64,000 bases of DNA, taken from contig JACDTU010000037.1 of assembly GCA_022376465.1 (NCBI GenBank), positions 1 through 64,000 on the forward strand, read 5' to 3'. Below, piece after piece: positions 42,861 through 51,618 of the stretch (the first letter of the stretch is position 1; each line of letters begins with the position of its first letter). Position numbers and translations under genes: made by a program. The notes beneath the pieces were generated by a model that was not told the origin of the DNA, made no database searches, and saw only the letters and a program-made list of their open reading frames with translations. The stretch is from Cubamyces lactineus (lineage: Eukaryota > Basidiomycota > Agaricomycetes > Polyporales > Polyporaceae).

Positions 42861-45800
42861 ATGGGCGACATCAAACCTGAATCCGTCCCTCTCCTTTCTT
42901 CGGCCAGCCAGTACACCGACTGGGCTGCGAAGATGAAGGGTCTCCTCATGTTCATGAACTGCTGGGATGTAGTCTCTTCGGAGACGACTGAACCTACCGA
43001 CGCTGAGGAGCGCAAGGAGTATAGGAAGAAGAATGCTCAGGCATGCGGTCTGCTCTTCATGAGGACTGGGCCTAGCTTCCACTATCTCCTCGAAACGAAG
43101 ACGACCAACAGCACCTCCTCTCCGGCCAATCTCACTGCCAAAGAGATGTGGGATGCGCTGAAAGACAAGTTTGGGAAACCGAACTCTGCGCACGTTTGGG
43201 GTCTCTTCGAGTCGCTCATCAGCGAGTCTCGCATGTCGGACCAGCGTTCGCTTCAGGATCAGATGAGTCGGATCGTCACGCGTATCCGCGAGATCTCGAC
43301 CAATGGCCTGAAATTAGAGGACAACATCCAGGCCCTCATCCTTCTCTCCAAGGTCCCAGAGTCCTACCGACCTATGATTTCTGCGCTCATGGCCACTATG
43401 GACCTCGACAAGATCACCGTCGACGTCATCCTCGAGAAGTCTCTCTCTGAGGAAGCCATGCGCAAGACTGGTCAGTCCGCTGCTCGGATCTCCAAGACCA
43501 AGCCCAAGCCGTCCGGCCCCTGCAACTTCTGTGGCAGTCAGACCCATCACGAGTCCACTTGCTACAAGAAGCACCCCGAGCTTCGCCCCAAGGGCAACAA
43601 GGGTAAGGGCAACGGTGGCAAGAAGAAGGACAAGGACAAGGACAAGGATAAAGGGAAGGGAAAGGACAATTCTCATGACCATGCGCACGTCTCGGCCAAT
43701 GTACTTGTAGCTGAATCCGGCTCTAACATGCACGCTTCTTTCTATGATGCGGCGAAAGCTGCTGCTGGTGTGCGGTATACTCGTTGGCTGATGGATTCTG
43801 GCGCATCTCAGCATGTCACTTGGTGCTTTGACGACTTCACCGAGTACGAACCCTTCGACAAACCGCTGACCTTCAATACCGCCTCATCTGGCGAAGGTTC
43901 GGTTATTCAGGGACTCGGTCAAGGCACTGTTAAAGCTGAGACTCTTGTCGATGGTCAACGGTGGACTATCACTCTTCCGAACGTCTGCTATGTGCCTCAG
44001 GCCTCTGCACGACTGTTCTCCACCGGTACCATTGAGAAGAATGGTTATTCTCTCTTCCAAGGAGCGAGGAAGATGATGATCTTCGACAAGCAGCCGGAAG
44101 GCGCTGTCGACTCAGGCTCGACGATTCGAATCAAGGGTCGAAAGATCCTTGAGGCACCGTACAATCCTGCGAGCAATCTCTATGATTTGACTCTGGAGAT
44201 TCTTCTGAACAGGCACGTCCACCTCAACATTCGCAGTTATAAGACCTGGCATCGTCGCTTTGGTCATGCAGGCAAGGAGCCTCTTCGCCACCTGCCTAAG
44301 AACGTAAAAGGTGTTGACCAGCTTGATCCTGCGGATGATGAACCGTGTGAGGGTTGTGCCTTTGGCAAATCCCACAGACTCCCTTTCCCGCCATCAGAAA
44401 AGCGTGCGACTGAGCCTCTCAAGCTCGTCCACACTGATCTTGATGGGCCAATGCGCACTGCGTCAGTTGGCAGCGGATTCAAGTACTTCGCTAGTTTCAT
44501 CGATGATTACTCCGGTCTCGCCCGTGCTTATTTCCTGAAGTACAAGTCGGATGCCTTCAAAGCGTTCAAGGACTTCAAGGCTTGGGCTGAGAATCAAACC
44601 GGGAGGAAAATCAAGCGAGTCCGCTCTGATCGTGGTGGGGAGTACACATCAAACGAGTTCTCCGAGCTTCTCCGCAGTCTAGGGATCGAGCACCACAAAA
44701 CTATGCCTGATTCGCCTCAGCAGAATGGACGCGCTGAACGCTGGAACCGTACAATCACTGAAAAAGCTCTGTCTATGCTTCACCACGCTGGACTTAGTCA
44801 CGGTTTCTGGCAACTCGCTATCGAGGCAGCCGTTCATATCTATAATCGTCAGCCTATGCGTCGCCTGAAATGGCGGTGCCCCATCACTCTGTGGGATGGG
44901 ACCATCCCTGATGTGTCCTATTTCCGCGTTTTTGGCTGCAAAGCCTACGTTCACGTGCATAAGGACAAGCGCAAAGGGAAACTCGACAAGAAGGCTGTCG
45001 AGATGATCTTTGTCGGGTATGAGCAGGGTTCCAAGGAGTATAAATTCTGGAATCCAGCCACCCACTCTATCGTTGTATCTCGCGATGTGATCTTCGACGA
45101 AGAGTCTTTTCCTGCACGCAAGATTCCTGGCAATCGTCCTGTTACCCCAGACGATAGTCCGTTCTCAGATCAAGAAGTCCCTTCAGACGATGCCTCCAAT
45201 GCTGAGCCTGAAAACTTCGAGATCGATATCCCTCTTCCTATTCCTCTCCCAGAGGCTGCACCTCCTGCGCCTCCTGCACCTCCAGAGCAACCTGCTCCCC
45301 CTCCTCCGCAACAACCTAATCCACCACCTGCTGTTCCTCCGCCACGGCCTAACCATCAGCGAAATCGTCATGAGCCAGTGGGAGGTCCTAGCATAGCGCG
45401 TGATCGCCCTCGTCGTGAGAACGTTCCTAGACCTCAGCGCTACAGGGACAGTGTGTACGGTGATGAGCCACCTGCAAAGGTTGATGCTCGTACAGACGCG
45501 GAAGGGAACTTGGAGGACGATGAACAAGTTGTACAGTCTATCATTGCAATGCTCGCCGCCGCAACCCATAAGCCTGGCATTCCTAACTCTCATCGGCAAG
45601 CCATGGCATCTCCAGATGCGGAGAAGTGGCGTGCAGCTGAGAAGGCAGAGTACGACTCGCTCATTGAGAACAAGACCTGGCTCCTTGTGCCTAGGCCAAA
45701 GAACTGACAAGTCGTCGCCAATCGTTGGGTGTATGACATCAAGCATGATGGTCGGTACAAGGCTCGTCTTGTGGCCAAGGGTTTTACTCAGGTCTGGGGG

Positions 45801-47126
45801 GAGGATTACAATGAAACCTTCTCGCCTGTTGCGCGTTTTGAGTCGATTCGTTACCTTCTCGCGCACGCTGCGCTTGAGGACTGGGACATCGAGTCAATGG
45901 ATGTCAAAACTGCATTCTTGAACGGCAACTTGGAGGAGGAGATCTACATAGAACAGCCTGAGGGCTGGGTTGTTCCTGGCAAGGAAAACTTCGTGTGTCT
46001 ATTGCTGAAAGCAATCTACGGCTTGAAGCAGGCATCTCGTCAATGGAACGCCAAGATACACCAAATCTCGCTAGATCTGGGATTCATACGGACATACTCT
46101 GATGCCGGAGTCTACGTATATCGGCGACATAGGGGGGATTCCGTCACGATCATCGTTCTGTATGTCGACGATCTACTCCTCATGGGTGACAAGCCTGGCC
46201 ATATCAAGGCTACTAAGGAGGCCTTGATGCAGCGGTTCAAGATGACGGATCTGGGTCCTGTCTCGCGTTTTCTTGGTCTGAACATTGTTCGCGATCGTAA
46301 AGCTCAAACGATCGACATCGACCAGATAGACTACATCCAGTCCGTTCTCGAACGTTTTGACATGGCCGACTGCAAGCCGGCTCGCACTCCTCTCCCTGCT
46401 GGTGCTGTACTGGAGAAATCTAGTCACACCGCCGCCGATCACTCCCGGAAACGGTACCAGAGCCTAATTGGCAGTCTGCTCTATGCGACTTTGGGTACAC
46501 GTCCGGATATCTCCTTCGCGGTCCAGAAGTTGTCTCAGTACAACTCTAATCCTAGTGACGCACACTGGAACTATGCCAAGTATGTTCTGCGGTACCTGCA
46601 AGGGACCAAAGACTACCGGTTGCGTTACTTCGGTTCCTCGAATGACGGTCTTTTGGGTTATTCAGACTCAGACTGGGCAGAGGACCGTGATGACCGCAGG
46701 TCCACTGGAGCTTACGTCTTCTTGATGGCAGGCGGCGCTATTTCCTGGCAGTCTAGGAAACAGCCGACTGTTTCGCTCTCCTCGACCGAGGCGGAATACA
46801 AGGCTGCATCAGACGCTTGTCGTCAAGTTGTATGGCTTCGCACGTTTGGTGAAGAGTTGGGGGACGACATCTCTCGTCCTACACCCTTGTGTCTCGACAA
46901 CCAAGGGTCCATCTTCTTGTCGGTTAATCCCGTCACCGAGCGTCGCATGAAGCACGTCGACGTCCAGTACCACTACACTCGCGAACAAGCTGAGTTAGGG
47001 ACGATCGACATCTTCTACGTAGCGACAGAGGATCAACTAGCTGATTCCTTGACGAAGAATGTCTCCTTCTCTATATTGGAGCGCTTCAGAAAGGCGATTG
47101 GTCTAGTCTCTCCCTCCGCAGTTTGA
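42861..47126 (+). pseudogene. Copia Gag-Pol polyprotein, one nonsense codon
   Basis: One frame of about 1,421 codons broken only by TGA at 45705-45707. Gag with zinc knuckle CNFCGSQTHHESTC (about 221) is followed by protease DSGAS (about 312), an HHCC-type pre-integrase region (WHRRFGHAG...CEGC), and integrase with D526, D590 and E626, exact DD35E spacing. Reverse transcriptase has YVDD near 1101, and RNase H has STEAEYK near 1307. The stop interrupts PRPKN*QVVANRWVYDIK at the start of the RT domain. An in-frame acidic/proline-rich stretch also precedes the ATG from 42399, with TAA at 42618; whether it is part of Gag is unclear. Confidence 0.92.
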
Positions 47127-47137
47127 ACGAGTGGGAG

Positions 47138-47672
47138 TGTTGAACTTCCAGGTTATCGGCTGTGCCGGACCGGGAATGTGGACCTTGTGGCTGTGGCGCC
47201 TACAACGCACATAGCATGGACTTTATTCCTTTTATGGACTGCTCAGTGTACGTACTGTAGTTGGACATTCTTTCATTCCCTCCATCTTTCCGTTGCGTTC
47301 TACACTGCTACGGATCCTTCCAGAGGGTTCTATATCTATGACACCATATGTCGTGATACTCGCACCATTGTCTTACTCATCGTACATAGGGATCACATGC
47401 CTCCTTTCTTCGCTTACTCATGGCACTCCTCTCTCAGTATATAAGGAGGACATTCTTCGCCCCTACTCTTCAGTCGTTCGCTCACAGACTGAAGAGTAAG
47501 TTCCTTCATTACCTATGCCTTTATATGCAGTTACTTACCAAGTACTTGTAGCTCTCTTTGTGTCGCTTACAGGTACTTGTATTATGCAATATAGTTGTTC
47601 GCTCACAGACTGAAGACTCTCTTTGTGTCGCTTACAGGTCGCTCCCAGCCTTCTAGGTTCAGAAGTTCGTCA
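47138..47672 (+). repeat. Copia 3' LTR
   Basis: 535 nt, preceded by the purine-rich GAGTGGGAG (47129-47137), the probable polypurine tract. About three mismatches against the 5' LTR: two in CACAACATGG/CATAGCATGG and one in CCTTTTAGG/CCTTCTAGG. Confidence 0.93.
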
Positions 47673-47677
47673 CCTGT

Positions 47678-47798
47678 CGCCCACGTCGATGTCTCCTCCA
47701 ACCATGCTGCGAAGCGCGCCAAGACGCTCACTCCGTTCGACATCGAGCCGTACTTCTCGAGTGTCCCCGAGAGGTTGATCCAATCCGCAGTGCCCTAG
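47678..47798 (+). pseudogene. Displaced 3' end of FunK1 copy 5
   Basis: In frame with 37634 once both insertions are taken out: LYIP, then QHPV from 41341-41352, then AHVDVSSNHAAKRAKT and finally VPERLIQSAVP before TAG. This matches the tails DYKPQVPL...ASARTMKRR...PPRLTQSHVP of copies 1-3. The 121 nt fragment has no stop or frameshift. Confidence 0.88.
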
Positions 47799-48277
47799 CC
47801 TTTTGGACTGGCTCTGTGTATGCCCATGTATTGTCGCGTAGTTGTGTAGAATCTCAGACCCTGCAATCCGTTGTATTTCTAGTCATGTATACTTTCAATC
47901 TATACATCCCAGCCGTCGTTATTGCAACGTTGCCTCCGCACAATGTACGCTTCGCAAGTTAGATGTTCCAGCAATGTTGGAACAGTTGCAGCTTCTGCGA
48001 TAGCCTAATTCTGCCGGTTGTTGGGCCCCCGTATCAATCCATCGTAACCACTGAGAAGTCGCGCGACTCAGAGAGAATAGGCCTGCGCGTGATGGACGGA
48101 GTGTATATTTAGCGTAAATGCCGCGCGCACGATATATAGCAGAGTACGAGTAGTTACGGCCAGGCACTAGAGGACAAAGCACATAGTACCGGATGCGCTA
48201 GGGGCGTGTGCATGAGCAATTGTGGTGAGAAACGGCGACATCGAACCGTGACAGTATCGTAATCTGGACAGAGGTAT
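47799..48277. other. 3' flank of FunK1 copy 5
   Basis: 480 nt of unique DNA up to the gypsy insertion. No gene seen. Confidence 0.45.
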
Positions 48278-48819
48278 TGTTACAAATGTACGATAGGCGT
48301 CTTACGAACTGTACGATTTGGTATGGTCTCTACTTCCGTCTCTGTACTATACGAATATGGCGGACTCTAGGATTCTAGCTACGGTTCTTAAAGACAGGAA
48401 TGGTCTCGTATTATCTAGGACTCTCTAGGACTTTCTATGCACAGTTACTGCTGCACAGTGCACAGTTACTTCCGCGCAGTGCACAGGCGCTTCTGCACAG
48501 TCCACAGCAGCACTGCCACAGTGTTACTAGGTTCGACTAGCGCTGACTACTACGCACCAGAAAGTCCATGTACACGCTAGAACATTCCGTTTACAGGCCT
48601 GCATACATGTATATAAGAGGCGACGCCATAGAGCGACCCTCAGCTTTCAGTCTCTTCGCGAAATACGACTTTGGTTGCTCGTTAACTCGCTTTCAACTGC
48701 AAATACTACTACGCGCTTATCTTCGACAAGCTAGGGCTAGTAGCTGAATAGATACAAGCTCTCTATTCATTGACGTCTTAAGGCTTGATAGTTTAAGAGT
48801 CACGCTCGAAAGCGTAACA
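48278..48819 (+). repeat. Gypsy 5' LTR
   Basis: Begins TGTTAC and ends GTAACA. TATATAAG at 48610-48617 lies 32 nt before AGCTTTCAGTCT (48642-48653), the predicted transcript start. A palindromic stretch of CACAGT motifs runs from about 48438 to 48525. Confidence 0.93.
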
Positions 48820-48821
48820 TT

Positions 48822-48833
48822 AGACTGAAAGCT
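48822..48833 (+). promoter_or_regulatory. Gypsy self-priming site
   Basis: AGACTGAAAGCT, 2 nt after the LTR, is the exact complement of the predicted first 12 nt of the element's own RNA (48642-48653). This is the arrangement by which the Tf1/sushi group primes reverse transcription without a tRNA. Confidence 0.75.
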
Positions 48834-48845
48834 TTAACCCTCCAC

Positions 48846-49721
48846 TTGTTAAAAGTGCAGAGGCCTACGTCGGAAGACAACGACTACGAAACGCATCAGA
48901 ACTCTCTCTTGCTCGTAACGTACAGAGAGACGATAGTCAATACGGAGGGAACTACACAACCCCCATTGCGACAATCACCCAGGGTACTAGGCGGAAGGAA
49001 CAAAACACTGCCGAGCTTACCACCACTCGCGATCCCGGAGAATATAGTTGCTCTCCCAAGATCGCCAGGAGGATCCCCATTCCCCTTGATAAGAGGTTTT
49101 AGCTCGACAATCCCTTACGTAGAAAGTACCAGTTCGACATCGTCGGGTCGGAGCACTCGAGTATCGGAACAAGAACCCGCGTTTCAGAGAACAGACGAGT
49201 GGAGAGAATATAGGAATTCTCTGGCCATTCAGGCGGAATCAGGAGTAGCAATAGGCGTACCCATTCCAACCCGAGCGAGTCCAGGAACGGATAGTTCGGA
49301 TCGATCGACTCCAGAAACTAGTGTTGAAGAAGCATCCTCAACGGCAGGGATATTCTATCGGAGAACACAGCTTCCGGTGCACGCGATCGATACACTTCGA
49401 GTTATAGCAGATAACTTGGAAGTACTAGGACAGGAAGACTTCACGAGGAGATATCACACGACTCTCGAACGAGCCCATCGATACATAACTCAGGTCATCC
49501 AGACACTCGAATTTATTCCAAGACAAGCTGTTACGCCTCCAACGAGGGTACGGAACTTTGCGGGATATCTTCAGAACCAGATTGACTACCTGCGAGCAAA
49601 GGTCCTCAATCCGGAGAACTACGCAGATATAGACCTCGAAGAAAATCTTAGGAAATTTCGTAGTTGCCTCCGAGCTAGGGAACTACATCAGGCTTTCCTA
49701 CGACAAGCACAACGTGTATGA
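48846..49721 (+). CDS. Gypsy ORF1, no ATG, function unknown
   Basis: About 291 codons (open from 48792) ending in TGA that overlaps the Gag ATG as ATGA. There is no methionine codon anywhere in it. The N-terminal half is Ser/Pro/Thr-rich; the C-terminal 110 residues are predicted helical and charged (EDFTRRYHTTLERAHRYI, LRKFRSCLRARELHQAFL). I do not recognise it. It could be an N-terminal capsid-like part made by non-AUG initiation or reached by splicing. Confidence 0.55.
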   Translation: MLKVQRPTSEDNDYETHQNSLLLVTYRETIVNTEGTTQPPLRQSPRVLGGRNKTLPSLPPLAIPENIVALPRSPGGSPFPLIRGFSSTIPYVESTSSTSSGRSTRVSEQEPAFQRTDEWREYRNSLAIQAESGVAIGVPIPTRASPGTDSSDRSTPETSVEEASSTAGIFYRRTQLPVHAIDTLRVIADNLEVLGQEDFTRRYHTTLERAHRYITQVIQTLEFIPRQAVTPPTRVRNFAGYLQNQIDYLRAKVLNPENYADIDLEENLRKFRSCLRARELHQAFLRQAQRV

Positions 49722-51592
49722 GTTCAGCTGAACCATATAGTTGTTCAAGGTTATATCATCTCTACAACTCCGACAAAGCTCGGGACGTATACTATCGAGA
49801 AAGCGTAGACAAGTGGAATTTTTGCACCAACGAAAGGTGTCCACTTCGGTACAACACTAAGGAGGTTCCAAACGTCAAGCACGCATCGGCTTTAATCCTA
49901 ACACACTCTTCACAAGAGCGGGATATTACTAACACCCACGGACGACAACCCGCGTTAGTCAAGAAGCCACTACTTGCTGGAAAAGCTACTGGTCGGATTA
50001 ATAGTCCGAGAGTTGTGTCAGGATCGTTTCCGACTTCAAGAGTAGGAACCCCAAAACCTCAAGAATCCGAATCACCTAAGGAATCAGGTCCATCCTTCAA
50101 GGAGAAAGGAAAGGAGACCGAACCGCCTAAGGTAGAGGACTCGGACAAGGAGGACGAGACTTTTCGGACGACGGTCGAAGCACCTGAACCGAAAATCGAA
50201 GAAACTATTCGGATTAAGGTCGTAGTACCTGCACCGAAAACAGAAGACACTCGGGTCGAGGCAGAAACACCTGAACCGAGAGAAGAGCATATTCAGACAG
50301 AGGTCGAAGAGACTAAATCTGAATTGGAGTATACTGGTCGCAGCGCAACCCCAGAATTTGTACGAAAATCAGTACCATCGTACATGTCGGGAACAGCGAC
50401 AGGGGAGTCCATTTCTGGAGCCCATAGATATGCGTTCACTCCGCAAGGGCAAGGCTCAGAAGGAGAAAGATACGGGTCTTTATCAAGTGGACCAGCCCCT
50501 CGGGCAACGGCAATTTCTGGAGGAGTTATCAATCCTTCTGGAGGTGGAGGAGGAGGCGGACCAGGTAGGCCCGGAGGTCGGCCTGACCCTGAGCCTTCAG
50601 ATCCCTACTCCCCAGGAGGAGGACCACCAGGACCAGACCCAGACCCGGAACCGCAAGAAGCTCCAGGAAATGCGCCGCAAGGACACGGAAAGGGCAAGAT
50701 CAAGGACCCTGAGGTCTTCAACGGAGACCGAGACAAAACCAGGTCCTTCCTTAATCAACTGTTCCTGTTGTTCACGGCGCGACCCCACGACTTCGTTAAT
50801 GATTACACGAAGGTGGCGACGGCCCTATCCTTCATGGAAGGGGACAATATAAACTACTGGAAGGACATCACAATTCAGCGAGCTGAAGAGGAAATTAGAC
50901 CGGGAGTCTATCGAGGATTTGACTCTTGGCCGGTCTTCAAAAGGAATTTCCTGCTCGCATTTGCCCCAGTAGACGAGGTGGACGACTCTATGGTTAATCT
51001 CACGACAATACAGCTCAAGGACTACTCTTCAGTTGATGAGTTCAATGCGAGGTTCATGGATCTAGCTCTCAAGGGAAAAATTCTGGACCCAGCAGCGCAA
51101 CTGGCCCTGTACAGGAATGCGCTTCCAGAATATTTACTTAAGAAGATATCCATGTCGTACCCTCCGCCGACGACCATTGAAGAGTGGATGACTAGGACTA
51201 AGGAGATCGACCATAGCTATCACCTTACGGAGAAGATTTTGGCTAATCGCAGAGGACGCAAGGCCAAAACCTCGAAGACTAGGAAGAATGTCAAGACGGT
51301 TAATATCGAGGACGACTCGCTCGATATTAACAAGCTCTCTGTCAAGGAGAGACAGGAGCTGCAAGACAAGGGACTATGTTTCCGGTGCAGGAAGCCGGGA
51401 CATATTTCTAGAGACTGTCCTTCTAAACCTAAGAAGCCCGGCAAACCCGTCAGTCGGAAGGTACGACAGGTTACCGACGAGGACTTAGAGGACGAGTCTG
51501 AGGAGATCTCAGACGAAGAGGACGAAGAGGACGAAGAGGACAATATTTCTATTAACGCACTCAGGGCTACAGATTTTGAGACGGGTTTTTAG
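49718..51592 (+). CDS. Gypsy Gag
   Basis: 624 residues from ATG. An N-terminal segment with several Cys is followed by a long acidic Pro/Glu/Thr-rich linker and a Gly/Pro run (about 270-320). The retrotransposon capsid domain runs from DPEVFNGDRDKTRSFLNQL to LPEYLLKKISMSYP, and a zinc knuckle CFRCRKPGHISRDC is near 554. The C-terminus is acidic. The stop TAG follows directly on the candidate slip site. Confidence 0.9.
   Translation: MSSAEPYSCSRLYHLYNSDKARDVYYRESVDKWNFCTNERCPLRYNTKEVPNVKHASALILTHSSQERDITNTHGRQPALVKKPLLAGKATGRINSPRVVSGSFPTSRVGTPKPQESESPKESGPSFKEKGKETEPPKVEDSDKEDETFRTTVEAPEPKIEETIRIKVVVPAPKTEDTRVEAETPEPREEHIQTEVEETKSELEYTGRSATPEFVRKSVPSYMSGTATGESISGAHRYAFTPQGQGSEGERYGSLSSGPAPRATAISGGVINPSGGGGGGGPGRPGGRPDPEPSDPYSPGGGPPGPDPDPEPQEAPGNAPQGHGKGKIKDPEVFNGDRDKTRSFLNQLFLLFTARPHDFVNDYTKVATALSFMEGDNINYWKDITIQRAEEEIRPGVYRGFDSWPVFKRNFLLAFAPVDEVDDSMVNLTTIQLKDYSSVDEFNARFMDLALKGKILDPAAQLALYRNALPEYLLKKISMSYPPPTTIEEWMTRTKEIDHSYHLTEKILANRRGRKAKTSKTRKNVKTVNIEDDSLDINKLSVKERQELQDKGLCFRCRKPGHISRDCPSKPKKPGKPVSRKVRQVTDEDLEDESEEISDEEDEEDEEDNISINALRATDFETGF
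51583..51592 (+). promoter_or_regulatory. Candidate -1 ribosomal frameshift site
   Basis: In the Gag frame the end reads ACG GGT TTT TAG. G-GGT-TTT fits the slippery pattern X-XXY-YYZ and touches the stop codon. A -1 slip gives TTA GGC AGG..., which is open and continues into Pol without a stop. Confidence 0.6.
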
Positions 51593-51618
51593 GCAGGCAA
51601 GCAGACACGACGCCTGAC

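Larger units (their letters stand above)
41353..47672 (+). mobile_element. Ty1/copia LTR retrotransposon
   Basis: 6,320 nt with 535 nt LTRs and a perfect 5 nt target duplication CCTGT (41348-41352 and 47673-47677). Internal order is gag, protease, integrase, reverse transcriptase, RNase H, which defines copia (integrase before RT). The LTRs differ at only about three positions that I can find, so the insertion is recent. It sits 12 nt from the foldback element, in the same kinase exon. Confidence 0.95.
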
